Shown: positions 17,360-26,283 of the stretch, one piece after another
Position numbering within the stretch: the first letter of the stretch is position 1
Layout of the letters: every line of letters starts with the position of its first letter
Assembly (NCBI RefSeq): GCF_002250505.1
Contig: NZ_NJGY01000002.1
Span: forward strand, 99,878 to 163,877
Direction: 5' to 3'
Source of the DNA: Janthinobacterium sp. PC23-8
GTDB taxonomy: Bacteria; Pseudomonadota; Gammaproteobacteria; Burkholderiales; Burkholderiaceae_D
Length of the DNA: 64,000 nucleotides
Made by a program: the position numbers and the translations under genes
Notes under the pieces: model-generated
Database searches by the model: none
Told to the model about the DNA's origin: nothing
Seen by the model: only the letters and a program-made list of their open reading frames with translations

Positions 17360-18219
17360 GCAGCATCGAACAACTTTTGCAGCGCGACAGTTTTATCGAA
17401 CGCGGCGCGCGCAGCCGGGCCAAAGCCCTGCTGGACGCGGGCAGCATGCGCGAACTGCTCGACCCGTTCTGCGGCCTCGCTTCGCCATGGCTGCCGCAGC
17501 AGGGCGTGACCGCCCAGGCTGACGACGGCGTGGTGGTGGCCAAGGGCCTGTTCGACGGCCAGCCGGCCGTGGTGCTGGCCATCGAAGGCGGCTACCAGGG
17601 CGGCAGCATGGGCGAAGTCGGTGGCGCAAAAATCGCCGGCGCGCTGGAACTGGCGGCGCGCGACAACCGCCATGGCGTGCCGACGCGCGCCGTGATCCTG
17701 TTCGAAACGGGCGGCGTGCGCCTGCAGGAAGCCAACCTGGGCCTGGCCGCGATTGCCGAGATCCAGGCCGCCATCGTCGACCTGCGCCGCTACCAGCCGG
17801 TGATCGGCATCACGGCCGGCACGGTCGGCTGCTACGGCGGCATGTCGATTGCGGCGGGCCTGTGCAGCTATCTGGTGGTCACGCGCGAAGCGCGGCTGGG
17901 CTTGAATGGCCCTGCCGTGATCGAGCAGGAGGCGGGCGTGGAGGAATTCGATTCGCGCAACAAACCGTTTATCTGGAGCCTGACGGGCGGCGAGCAGCGC
18001 TTTTGCACGGGCCTGGCCGACGCTTACGTCGAGGACGACACGGCGCAGATCCGCGCCACGGTGGCCGGGCTGTTCCTGCGCGGCGTACCGCGCCAGCACC
18101 GCAGCGAGCAAGCGGAGCAATTCCTGGCGCGCCTGCTTGAAATCGACGCCACCATGCAAGCCACGCCAGAGGCCGTGCGCGGCATCTATCGCAACGACAG
18201 CAAAGGAGATGCCTCATGA
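17356..18219 (+). CDS. mdcD: Malonate decarboxylase beta subunit
   Basis: A 287-residue carboxyltransferase-like subunit (crotonase superfamily). Together with the gamma subunit it decarboxylates malonyl-S-ACP to acetyl-S-ACP. Recognisable stretches are GGYQGGSMGEVGGAKIAGAL (about residues 76-95), FETGGVRLQEANLGL and GLNGPAVIEQEAG. No biotin carrier gene is present, consistent with the soluble biotin-independent enzyme. It starts in the mdcC stop and ends in an ATGA overlap with mdcE. Confidence 0.94.
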   Translation: MSSIEQLLQRDSFIERGARSRAKALLDAGSMRELLDPFCGLASPWLPQQGVTAQADDGVVVAKGLFDGQPAVVLAIEGGYQGGSMGEVGGAKIAGALELAARDNRHGVPTRAVILFETGGVRLQEANLGLAAIAEIQAAIVDLRRYQPVIGITAGTVGCYGGMSIAAGLCSYLVVTREARLGLNGPAVIEQEAGVEEFDSRNKPFIWSLTGGEQRFCTGLADAYVEDDTAQIRATVAGLFLRGVPRQHRSEQAEQFLARLLEIDATMQATPEAVRGIYRNDSKGDAS

Positions 18220-19028
18220 ACCACGCGACAGACAATAGCCGCGGCGCCGTCTGGCTGGCGGCCCTGACGGGCGACGCCACGGCGCTGCCCGACTATCCGC
18301 CGTCGGTGCGGGTAGTCGACGCGCCGCTGGCAGGCGAGACGGCGCGCTATCTCGCCGTGCTGCCCGACCCCGGCAACCGTTTTACGCGCGCCCGCACGGG
18401 CGAAATCGGCCTGGTCGAAGGCTGGCAGCTGGCGCGCGCGGTGCAGCAGGCGGTGCTGGAAGACCGCGATCTGCCCGTAAAACGGCCGATTGTCGCCGTG
18501 ATCGACGTCGCCAGCCAGGCCTATGGCCGGCGCGAGGAAGCCTATGGCATCCACCAGGCGCTGGCCGGCGCGGCGGGTGCGTATGCCCAAGCGCGGCTGG
18601 CCGGCCATCCCGTGATCGGCCTGATCGTCGGCAAGGCCATGTCGGGCGCTTTCCTGGCGCACGGCTACCAGGCCAACCGCCTGATCGCGCTCGACGATCC
18701 GCAGGTAATGGTGCATGCCATGGGCAAGGCCTCGGCCGCGCGCATCACCTTGCGCACGGTGGAAGCGCTCGAAGCGCTGGCAGCGACCATCGCGCCGATG
18801 GCCTATGACGTCAAGAACTACGCCACGCTGGGCCTGCTGTGGCGGACGTTGACGGTGGCGCAGCCCGATGCGCCGTCAAACGGGGACGTGGCGCAGGTGG
18901 CCGCCAGTTTGCAGGCGGCCCTCGGCGATATTCGTCTTGACCCCGAGCGGGGCCTGGCAAGCCGGCTCGGTGCGCCGCATCGCCAGGCCTCGGCGAAAGT
19001 ACGGGAGGTGTTGCGGCAGCAGTGGTAA
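18216..19028 (+). CDS. mdcE: Malonate decarboxylase gamma subunit
   Basis: A 270-residue partner of MdcD. The segment VIDVASQAYGRREEAYGIHQ followed by GHPVIGLIVGKAMSGAFLAHG is characteristic of MdcE. It acts in the cytosolic decarboxylase complex. AAAGGAG precedes the ATG, and the gene overlaps mdcD by four bases. The C-terminal tail (GAPHRQASAKVREVL) is intact. A 61-base gap separates it from the transporter genes. Confidence 0.94.
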   Translation: MNHATDNSRGAVWLAALTGDATALPDYPPSVRVVDAPLAGETARYLAVLPDPGNRFTRARTGEIGLVEGWQLARAVQQAVLEDRDLPVKRPIVAVIDVASQAYGRREEAYGIHQALAGAAGAYAQARLAGHPVIGLIVGKAMSGAFLAHGYQANRLIALDDPQVMVHAMGKASAARITLRTVEALEALAATIAPMAYDVKNYATLGLLWRTLTVAQPDAPSNGDVAQVAASLQAALGDIRLDPERGLASRLGAPHRQASAKVREVLRQQW

Positions 19029-19089
19029 GCGTATTGGTAGCAAAAGAGAAGACAGCCTAGTCATTCCATTCCCATAAAGGAGACACACC

Positions 19090-19497
19090 ATGATCATTTA
19101 CGGAACCGCATTACTGGCCTTGTGCCATTTGCTCGGCATTTTCCTCGGCGACCTGCTCGGGCAACTGATGGGCGTGAAAACCAATGTCGGCGGGGTTGGC
19201 ATCGCCATGCTGCTGCTGATCTGCGCGCGGCTGTATATGCAGCGGCGCGCATGGCTGCCGCAGATGACCGAACGCGGCGTCGAATACTGGGGCGCCATGT
19301 ATATTCCGGTGGTGGTCGCCATGGCGGCCCAGCAGGATGTGGTGGCGGCGCTGCGCGGCGGGCCGGTGGCGGTGCTCGCTGCCATCGGCTCGGTGGTCAT
19401 ATGCGCCGGCGTCATTTCCCTGATCAACCGTGCTGAAAATCCCGCCTCGGTCGCTGCCGCCGAAGCATCCATGCCCAAGGAGCCGCGTCATGCTTGA
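19090..19497 (+). CDS. madL: Malonate transporter subunit MadL
   Basis: A 135-residue inner-membrane protein with about four hydrophobic segments. The start (YGTALLALCHLLGIFLGDLL) and KTNVGGVGIAMLLLI are typical of MadL, the small subunit of the Na+-dependent malonate carrier first described in Malonomonas. AAGGAGACACACC precedes the ATG. It overlaps madM by eight bases, and the two work as one transporter. Confidence 0.93.
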   Translation: MIIYGTALLALCHLLGIFLGDLLGQLMGVKTNVGGVGIAMLLLICARLYMQRRAWLPQMTERGVEYWGAMYIPVVVAMAAQQDVVAALRGGPVAVLAAIGSVVICAGVISLINRAENPASVAAAEASMPKEPRHA

Positions 19498-20254
19498 GAT
19501 CTTTGAAAAAGCCGCCATTCATAACGGCCTGGTGACCGCGTTCGCCTTTGTCGGCCTGATCATGCTGCTGTCGGTGGCGCTGTCCAGATACCTGACCATG
19601 GGCCGCGTGCACGGCTCGGCGATCGCCATTGTGATCGGCCTGGGGCTGGCCTATTGGGGCGGCGTGCATAGCGGCGGCCACAAGGGCCTGGCCGATCTGT
19701 CGCTGTTCGGCGGCATCGGCCTGATGGGCGGCGCCATGCTGCGCGACTTCGCCATCGTTGCCACGGCTTTCGAAGTGCAGGCCACCGAGGCGCGCAAGGC
19801 GGGCCTGATCGGCGTGGTGGCGCTGATGCTGGGCGTGGTGCTGCCGTTCCTGGTCGGCGCGAGCGTCGCGTATGCCTTTGGTTATTCCGACGCCGTCAGC
19901 ATGACCACCATCGGCGCCGGCGCCGTCACCTATATCGTGGGCCCGGTCACGGGCGCGGCCATCGGCGCGACGTCCGACGTGATGGCGCTCAGCATCGCCG
20001 CAGGTCTTATCAAGGCCATCCTGGTGATGGTGGGCACGCCGGCTGCCGCGCGCTTCCTGCGCCTGAAAACACCGCGCTCGGCAATGGTGTTCGGCGGCCT
20101 GGCCGGCACTGTTTCCGGCGTGTCGGCCGGTCTTGCCGCCACTGACCGCCGGCTGGTGCCGTATGGCGCGCTGGTGGCGACGTTCCATACGGGCCTTGGC
20201 TGTTTGCTGGGGCCGTCGCTGCTGTTCTTTGCCGTCAAGGCGGTGGTGGCCTGA
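19490..20254 (+). CDS. madM: Malonate transporter subunit MadM
   Basis: A 254-residue membrane protein with about eight hydrophobic helices (for example AFAFVGLIMLLSVALSRYL and LIGVVALMLGVVLPFLVGA). It is the large subunit of the MadLM malonate:Na+ importer. AAGGAG precedes the ATG at 19490; an in-frame start at 19430 would overlap madL by 68 bases without a ribosome site. The stop overlaps mdcG by one base. Having the importer between mdcE and mdcG differs from Pseudomonas, where I expect it after mdcH. Confidence 0.92.
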   Translation: MLEIFEKAAIHNGLVTAFAFVGLIMLLSVALSRYLTMGRVHGSAIAIVIGLGLAYWGGVHSGGHKGLADLSLFGGIGLMGGAMLRDFAIVATAFEVQATEARKAGLIGVVALMLGVVLPFLVGASVAYAFGYSDAVSMTTIGAGAVTYIVGPVTGAAIGATSDVMALSIAAGLIKAILVMVGTPAAARFLRLKTPRSAMVFGGLAGTVSGVSAGLAATDRRLVPYGALVATFHTGLGCLLGPSLLFFAVKAVVA

Positions 20255-20853
20255 TGCACGGCTACCGGGCGCATGATCTGCTTTGGGTCGATGCGGTGAC
20301 GGCAGCACCGCCGTGGGCAAGCCAGGAATGGTTGCGACAAGCGCCGCTGGTCGTGCGCCGCGCCGCGACTGCTCCGTACCGTATCCCGGTAGGCATGCGG
20401 GGCCAGCTGCGCAGCGAGCGCCATGCTTGCGAGATCGAGGCGGCCAACATTTTGCGTTGCGTGACGCCGGAGATGCTGGCGGCCGTGCCGTTCGACGGTG
20501 GGGCTTGCGCTGCGCTGTCCGCCCTGCGCACGGTGGCGCCGCTGCTGGACGCCACCGGCTGGGCCTGGGGGCCGACCGGCGGCGTCGGCTTTGCGCTGGC
20601 CACAGGTTTACCCGTGCTGCGCGAAGATAGCGACCTGGACCTGGTGCTGCGTTTGCCGGCGCCACCCGATGCGGCGCAGACCGAGGCGCTGCGAACGATT
20701 GCCACCGCCGTCACCACTTGCCGGCTCGACCTGCAGATCGACACCGGCCATGGCGGTTTTGCCTGGGCCGAATGGGCCGCCGGACGCTCGAAGATCCTGT
20801 TGAAAACGAACCGGGGGCCACTGCTGACGGCCACGCCATGGGAGCCTCTATGA
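20254..20853 (+). CDS. mdcG: Malonate decarboxylase holo-ACP synthase (phosphoribosyl-dephospho-CoA transferase)
   Basis: A 199-residue nucleotidyltransferase-like enzyme that attaches the MdcB product to Ser25 of MdcC. REDSDLDLVLRLP (about residues 125-137) carries the metal-binding Asp residues of the fold. IPVGMRGQLRSER near residue 48 is conserved in MdcG. It begins at the madM stop (TGATG). The stop lies inside a 14-base tandem duplication that separates it from mdcH. Confidence 0.9.
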   Translation: MHGYRAHDLLWVDAVTAAPPWASQEWLRQAPLVVRRAATAPYRIPVGMRGQLRSERHACEIEAANILRCVTPEMLAAVPFDGGACAALSALRTVAPLLDATGWAWGPTGGVGFALATGLPVLREDSDLDLVLRLPAPPDAAQTEALRTIATAVTTCRLDLQIDTGHGGFAWAEWAAGRSKILLKTNRGPLLTATPWEPL

Positions 20854-20876
20854 GCGTGATGTTATGAGCGTGTTGT
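20849..20876 (+). repeat. 14-base tandem duplication at the mdcG/mdcH junction
   Basis: TATGAGCGTGATGT (20849-20862) is followed at once by TATGAGCGTGTTGT (20863-20876), 13 of 14 bases identical. It creates a decoy ATG at 20850 with a five-codon frame whose TGA overlaps the true mdcH start at 20864. Removing one copy would restore a four-base ATGA overlap of mdcG with mdcH, the junction style used at other places in this operon. Confidence 0.85.
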
Positions 20877-21799
20877 ATACCTTTCCCGGGCAGGGCGCCC
20901 AGCGCGCCGGCATGCTCCATGCGCTGCCGGACGACGCGGCGGTGGCTGCGACCGTGGCGCAAGCGGCCGAGACGCTGGGTAGCGATCCCCTGTTGCTCGA
21001 TACAGAGTCCGCGCTCGCTTCGACGCGGGCCGCCCAACTGTGCCTGCTGATCGCCGGCGTGGCGATGGCGCGCTCGCTGGCGGCGCATGGCGCCGTGCCC
21101 GCGATGGTGGCCGGTTTTTCCATCGGCGAGTATGCGGCGGCGGTGGTGGCCGGCGCCCTCGATTTTGCCGACGCCGTGCATCTGGTGGCGCGGCGCGGCC
21201 AGCTGATGGAGCAAGCCTACCCCAGCGGCCATGGCATGGCGGCGATTATCGGTCTCGACAGCGCGCAACTCGAAGCATTGGTGGCCAAGGTCCACAGCGC
21301 TGCCACACCCGTCCATATCGCCAACCTGAACGCGCGGCGGCAGATCGCCATCGCCGGCAGCGACGCCGGGCTGCAGGCCGTGATGGCGCTGGCCTTGGCC
21401 AACGGCGCCAGCAGGGCCGAACGGCTGGCCGTCAGCGTGCCCTCGCATAGCCCGCTGTTCGATGCTGCCGCGCAGCAACTGCAGGCGGCCTTCGAGAACG
21501 TCACCGTGCGCCGGCCGCAACTGGTGTATTTGAGCAGCAGCGCGGCGCGCGCCCTGTTCGACCCGGAGCGCATCGGCGACAGCCTGGCTTTCAATATGGC
21601 GCGGCGCGTGCATTGGGTCGATACCGTGCGCCTGGCCTGGGAAAGGGGCGCGCGGCTGGCCGTGGAAATGCCACCCGGCAGCGTCCTGACGCGTTTGACG
21701 GCGCCCGAGTTTGGCGATGGCGTGGCGATGTCCTGCGATGGCAACCGCATCGAGAACATTTTGACGATGGTGAGCAAGGTGGGCGGCGGATCGCGATGA
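20864..21799 (+). CDS. mdcH: Malonyl-CoA:ACP transacylase of malonate decarboxylase
   Basis: A 311-residue FabD-like acyltransferase. YTFPGQGAQRAGML opens the protein, the nucleophile Ser is in GFSIGEYAAA (about residue 87), and the catalytic His is in SVPSHSPLF. It loads the first malonyl group onto the carrier subunit to start the cycle. It is the last gene of the operon and converges with the diguanylate cyclase gene 60 bases further on. No strong hairpin terminator was noticed between them. Confidence 0.92.
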   Translation: MSVLYTFPGQGAQRAGMLHALPDDAAVAATVAQAAETLGSDPLLLDTESALASTRAAQLCLLIAGVAMARSLAAHGAVPAMVAGFSIGEYAAAVVAGALDFADAVHLVARRGQLMEQAYPSGHGMAAIIGLDSAQLEALVAKVHSAATPVHIANLNARRQIAIAGSDAGLQAVMALALANGASRAERLAVSVPSHSPLFDAAAQQLQAAFENVTVRRPQLVYLSSSAARALFDPERIGDSLAFNMARRVHWVDTVRLAWERGARLAVEMPPGSVLTRLTAPEFGDGVAMSCDGNRIENILTMVSKVGGGSR

Positions 21800-21859
21800 T
21801 ATTCGTATGCACGAGCTTGACGCCGAGCCAATGGCCCGCAGGCGGATCGTCGGCTGCCG

Positions 21860-23527
21860 CTACGGCATCGACGGACCAGCCGGATCGGGGAATCCGGCAC
21901 TTCTGCCGAGCTGCTTGACGGTATAGCCGTTGCGCCCGGACCGTTTGGTGTCATATAACGCCGCATCCGCGTGCTGTAGCAGGACACCAAGCTGGGGCGG
22001 CGGCGGCCGCGTCACGACAAGCCCGATGCTGGTCGTGACCGCCAACTGAAGCCCGTTGTAGTCGAACGGGAATCGGATTGCCCGAAGAATGTTTTCAGCC
22101 ACGCTGGCTATCGATTCTGCTGATTCGACACGCCCTATCAAAACCACGAACTCGTCGCCTGCCAGCCTGAACGCCTGGTCGGTTGATCTCAGGCTTTCTT
22201 TCAGGCGCCTGGCAAACTCCTGAAGTACCGCGTCGCCGGCAGCGTGACCATGCGTGTCGTTGATGGTCTTGAAGTGATCAATGTCCAGGAAACCGATCGC
22301 AAGCAGATGATTCGTGATATTGGCTTGCTCAGCTGCCACTTCGATTTCTTGCTCGAACTGCCGGCGATTTCCAAGGCCGGTTAACGAATCTGTCTGGCTC
22401 AGGGCTCTCAGCCGCTGCTCCGCGGCCTCTCGCTTCACCGACAAGGAATGAAATGCACGGCCCAGCGCGCCAACTTCATCTTGACGATCCAGGTCCAGCA
22501 CATCGATGCTGGCTTTTTCGTGTTCAACCGCGTAAACGTGTTGGTGCAACGCTTTCAGTGGCCTGATGAGGCGTTCTATCGTTGCCCAGCCAACCGTGCC
22601 TGCCACAAAACCGATCGCGATCGTTGCGATCCAGGCGAACCGCCGTGCCCTGGCAATTCCTGCGAATGCTTCTGCTGCCGGATAGACCGAGCCCAGAACC
22701 CATTGAGGATGCTGCATCTGTTTGTAGGCCAGGATGCCAGGCACCCCTGTTTTACTTTCGGCCAAAGTCCATCCTTCCCAGCCGTCCATCGCTGACTTGG
22801 TGGCGTCAACAACCTTTCCAGCTTCCTTGTTCACGTTATGCGTCAGCCGGGATCGGTCCGGGTGATGCAAAATCATCCCTTTTCTGCTGATCGCAAACAG
22901 ATATCCGGTGGAGCCTGCACCAAGACCTTTGATTTTCCCGAAAAACACAGGATCGGACAAGTCGATACTGCCGGCGAGCACCTGCTCCACGTCACCCTGA
23001 CTGCCCAACAGCGGCTCGGTAATCAAGACAACTGGACGCTCGGAAAGGCGGCTCACAAACGGTTGCGAGATGACACCGCGTTTTGTCCTCAAGGTATCGA
23101 TCAAATATTCCCTGTTATCGTAAGGCCCCCGTCCCACGTTAGCCGGCGTTATCAGATCAGCCTTGACCCATCCATGGGAGTCCAGGATCGCAACGTTCGA
23201 GAACGACGAGCGCAGATTCGGGTGGCGCTCCAACAGCGCCTGCAGAGACTCTTTCCTGTTACGAGCGGGTGCCTGAATTTCTTCAGCGATGATGCGGAGA
23301 ACGACTTGTTTGTTGACAAGTTCGGCTTCAAGATGCGAGGCCGCACTTTTTAGCAGGCCATACTGTTGCCGGCCCGTTGTATCTATCGCATCACGGTAGG
23401 CGATCTCCAGGGCGACTGCGGCTACTAGCGTGCTCGACAGCGCGACGAGTACGACGACTGCAACAGTCAGGCGCCCCTTGAGAGACGAAGGAAGTATCGC
23501 AAAGTCAAATGAAAAGCGTTTGCCCAT
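21860..23527 (-). CDS. Membrane diguanylate cyclase (dCACHE-HAMP-GGDEF)
   Basis: A 555-residue protein. A hydrophobic helix at about residues 15-40 and another near 320 flank a periplasmic double-CACHE sensor. A HAMP-like linker follows, and then the GGDEF domain (LTGLGNRRQFEQEIE, FLDIDHFKTINDTHGHAAGD). The active-site loop reads AGDEF instead of GGDEF, a tolerated variant. RSTD lies five residues before it, a canonical RxxD inhibitory site, so the enzyme is probably active and product-inhibited. The start at ATG 23527 is my choice by protein layout; the open frame extends to 23686 with unrelated residues. The ligand is unknown. Confidence 0.85.
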   Translation of the reverse strand: MGKRFSFDFAILPSSLKGRLTVAVVVLVALSSTLVAAVALEIAYRDAIDTTGRQQYGLLKSAASHLEAELVNKQVVLRIIAEEIQAPARNRKESLQALLERHPNLRSSFSNVAILDSHGWVKADLITPANVGRGPYDNREYLIDTLRTKRGVISQPFVSRLSERPVVLITEPLLGSQGDVEQVLAGSIDLSDPVFFGKIKGLGAGSTGYLFAISRKGMILHHPDRSRLTHNVNKEAGKVVDATKSAMDGWEGWTLAESKTGVPGILAYKQMQHPQWVLGSVYPAAEAFAGIARARRFAWIATIAIGFVAGTVGWATIERLIRPLKALHQHVYAVEHEKASIDVLDLDRQDEVGALGRAFHSLSVKREAAEQRLRALSQTDSLTGLGNRRQFEQEIEVAAEQANITNHLLAIGFLDIDHFKTINDTHGHAAGDAVLQEFARRLKESLRSTDQAFRLAGDEFVVLIGRVESAESIASVAENILRAIRFPFDYNGLQLAVTTSIGLVVTRPPPPQLGVLLQHADAALYDTKRSGRNGYTVKQLGRSAGFPDPAGPSMP

Positions 23528-23692
23528 GTGCACGGCTGTCACTGTGTTCAGGTCAGTATCACCTATTGTATCGACAGTATGCCAAGCTTGGCCAAGCTCC
23601 GTCGCACGCTGGCAAAGCATCAGCTCGCCAAACGCGCATTTACAAAGTGCATGGCCAGGCGGGTGACCGCCATGGCACGTCGCCACAGTGCA

Positions 23693-26023
23693 TTACAGTC
23701 GTCCCGTCAACCCCAGCTGGAACCCCCGGCCCGGCAAGGGCGCGATATATTTCAGTGGCGAATTGTGCGGCCGGGCTTCCTGGTCGAGCAGGTTGGCGGC
23801 GCTGACAAACACCTCGATCTGCTTCACGCCGGAATTGCTCAACTGGAAGGCGCGGCTCAGTTGCAAGTTCACCAGGGTGTAGCCGTCGAGCGGCACTTCC
23901 TCGCCCACGCTCCTGCCCAGGTACTTCTGCCGGTCGTAGCGGGTGCCTGACGCGCTCGCTTTCCAGCCCTGGTTTTCCCACTGCAGGTTGGCGCCGTAGC
24001 GGTTGGTCGGCATATTGGGCAGGTATTCGCCGTCGTTGTGGGCGCGCAGCGAGTCGGGCTTGTCGGCCTTATTCTTGACCAGGTCGGCGAAGGCAGAGAG
24101 GTTCAGCTTGCCGCAGGCACCCAGTTCCAGCGCCTGCGACACATCGAGCTCGAAGCCCCTGAGCGTGGTATCGGTCTGTTTCCAGTATTTCAAGGGCAGG
24201 CGGTTGGCCGTTTGCAGTCCCGAGGTGCCAAGGTAGAGGTAGTTGGCGTACTTCATCACATAAGCCGTCGCCGACGCCTTGAAGCCGTGATAGCCGAATA
24301 GCCCGGTCAGTTCGGTGTTCCTGGCACGTTCCGCCTTCAGGTTCTGGTTTCCTTCTTCCTGGGTCATGATGGAATAGTGGCGATTGCTGGCGTACAGCTC
24401 GTTGACCTCGGGCGCGCGCTGCGAGGACGAGTAGCGCAGCTTCGCGCCAAACAAGCGGCCCAGTTCGGTCGATGCGCCCACGTTATAGCTGTTCAGGCTG
24501 AAGTCGCGCTCTTCGAGCCTGGCGTTACTGGCGTTGCGCGAGGTCTTGAAAGCGCTGTTCCTGATAGCGTTGTCCACTTTTTCATGGCGCAAGCCGGCAT
24601 CGAACGAGGCCCAGTCGAAGTCCAGGTTTTGCTTGACGAACAGGGCGCGGTTGGTGGTATCCACATCGGGCAGGTACCGCTGCGTGCCGCTGCCGGCGAT
24701 CTGCCTGGCGCGGTAGGACAGGCCCCACAGGCCGCTCAAGGGGCCGGCGCGCCGCTGTGCCAGCAGCAGTTCGGCCTGGTTGGTGTCGAACTGGTAATCG
24801 TTCGCCGTGGCTGAGCCGAGGCGTTCTCCCGACGCATTGTTCAGCCGGGATACGCGCAGCTGCGCGCTTTCCAGCAACGCCACCGGCTCGAGCAGCTTGG
24901 CCTCCAGCGCATATTTGTCCTGCTTGATCACCACGCCGACCGGCTGCGGCTGCTCAGGATTCGCGCCGAAGGACTTGTTCTCCATCGAAAAGCCGGGTAC
25001 GCCGTACTTGCTTTCCTTGGCGTCGACGCTGGCGGCGACATAGCCCTGGTCAAAAAAATAGGTCGAACCGATCGCAGCATGGTTATTGCTGGACTGGCTG
25101 TTGCCCAGCGTGCCGTGGTAGTCGGGCGTGACGTCGTTGCTGATCTTGTTCTGCACCGTTTTTGGCGTGCCTGGCACATAAGCGGGGTTGGCGGGATTGA
25201 CCCAGGTCTTGCCCTGCCACACCGAGGTCGGCTTGTTGGTATAAAAGGAAAAATCGCCGTCGGCCCAGTCCGGGTTTTGCTTGATGAACTGTTCGATATA
25301 CGGCTGCGAGCTTTTATTGTAGACCTGCTGTATCCGGGCCTCTTTCTGGCAACTGTCGGCGAGAAAGGTGTTCACGCCACCGTTGGCCGGGAACAGCCCG
25401 CTGTTGCAGACCGACGCCTTGCTGTTGCCGGGAATATCGTACTGGCCGATCTTCTGGAACGACAACTGCACATTGGTCGAGAAGCGCTGCTGGTCGTTGA
25501 AGTTCAGGCGCAGGCCCTGGGCGTTGGTGTCGTTGAATCCTTTGCGCAGGACCAGTTCGACTTCCTTTTCCCGCGCTTCCATCTTCCTGGAAATGAGCCC
25601 TGAATCGACGTCGACGCTGCCGCCGATGGCATTGCCGCCGAAACGCACGCTGTCGGATGATTTGTTGACGGTGGCGCTACGCACGAACAGCGGATCGAAA
25701 GGGATATTGATATCGCCGCTGAGCGCATTCATGCCGAGGATGGACTGGCCGTCTTCGAGGATCTGCACGCGGCTGCCGGACAGGCTGCGAATGACCGGCG
25801 CGCCGGCGTTCGGCCCGAAGGCGCTGTTTTGCACGCCCGAAACCTGTTCCAGCATGGCGCCCAGCGTTTTGTTCTGCGCTTGCCTGTTGTCGACAACGGC
25901 GACGCTGTCGATGGTCGTGGGCCGGTCTGCCTTGATATTGATGGTCTGCAGGGTGGTCTCGTCGGCTGCATAAGCGTGTGAAAAAGTGGACAGGATGGCG
26001 GCTGCAAGGGCGTGATGGCGCAT
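23693..26023 (-). CDS. TonB-dependent outer membrane receptor, ZnuD-like metal type
   Basis: A 776-residue receptor with a signal peptide ending SHAYA after residue 19. The plug domain has GAMLEQVSGVQ, GAPVIRSLSGSRVQILEDG and GGNAIGGSVDVDSG. The 22-strand barrel ends in a typical aromatic/hydrophobic C-terminus (GRGFQLGLTGRL). Short landmarks shared with the ZnuD group (QYDIPG, SKYGVPGFS, APVIR without a typical siderophore plug) suggest a metal or metal-complex substrate. It lacks the His-rich loops of neisserial ZnuD. A Cys pair (ASVCNSG and ADSCQKE) may tie an outer loop. Upstream lie three TGCAA-N5-TTGCA repeats. The start at 26023 gives a proper signal peptide, although the ribosome site is weak. 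Confidence 0.85.
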   Translation of the reverse strand: MRHHALAAAILSTFSHAYAADETTLQTINIKADRPTTIDSVAVVDNRQAQNKTLGAMLEQVSGVQNSAFGPNAGAPVIRSLSGSRVQILEDGQSILGMNALSGDINIPFDPLFVRSATVNKSSDSVRFGGNAIGGSVDVDSGLISRKMEAREKEVELVLRKGFNDTNAQGLRLNFNDQQRFSTNVQLSFQKIGQYDIPGNSKASVCNSGLFPANGGVNTFLADSCQKEARIQQVYNKSSQPYIEQFIKQNPDWADGDFSFYTNKPTSVWQGKTWVNPANPAYVPGTPKTVQNKISNDVTPDYHGTLGNSQSSNNHAAIGSTYFFDQGYVAASVDAKESKYGVPGFSMENKSFGANPEQPQPVGVVIKQDKYALEAKLLEPVALLESAQLRVSRLNNASGERLGSATANDYQFDTNQAELLLAQRRAGPLSGLWGLSYRARQIAGSGTQRYLPDVDTTNRALFVKQNLDFDWASFDAGLRHEKVDNAIRNSAFKTSRNASNARLEERDFSLNSYNVGASTELGRLFGAKLRYSSSQRAPEVNELYASNRHYSIMTQEEGNQNLKAERARNTELTGLFGYHGFKASATAYVMKYANYLYLGTSGLQTANRLPLKYWKQTDTTLRGFELDVSQALELGACGKLNLSAFADLVKNKADKPDSLRAHNDGEYLPNMPTNRYGANLQWENQGWKASASGTRYDRQKYLGRSVGEEVPLDGYTLVNLQLSRAFQLSNSGVKQIEVFVSAANLLDQEARPHNSPLKYIAPLPGRGFQLGLTGRL

Positions 26024-26062
26024 TGATGACTCTGGATAGTGGAGGAGTGGAAACTGGATAAA

Positions 26063-26077
26063 TGCAATTGTGTTGCA
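26063..26077. promoter_or_regulatory. Operator-like TGCAA-N5-TTGCA repeat 1
   Basis: TGCAATTGTGTTGCA lies 40 bases before the TonB receptor start. It is one of three 15-base copies with TGCAA and TTGCA arms in this gap, so it looks like a binding site of a dimeric regulator near the receptor promoter. A metal-responsive Fur-family protein is a reasonable guess. Confidence 0.5.
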
Positions 26078-26101
26078 CTTCGGGCGCAATGGTAGGTGAT
26101 G

Positions 26102-26127
26102 TGCAATATTATTGCAAGATAATTGCA
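26102..26127. promoter_or_regulatory. Operator-like TGCAA-N5-TTGCA repeats 2 and 3 (overlapping)
   Basis: TGCAATATTATTGCA (26102-26116) is a perfect 15-base palindrome. It shares TGCA with TGCAAGATAATTGCA (26113-26127). The paired, overlapping arrangement upstream of an outer-membrane receptor is typical of metal-uptake repression. The regulator gene is not in the window. Confidence 0.55.
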
Positions 26128-26283
26128 TTTAATGATTTTCCACGCAACGGGCAACGAGCAGCAAGCCGCTGGCCGTGGCCTGCAGACCTTGCCCGCCATC
26201 ACTTGCCCCATGTTAAGATGCCACCGAAGGCCTGGGCCAAGGGCCACGGCTATTTCTGACAGTCCATATAAAGCGAGACCGGC

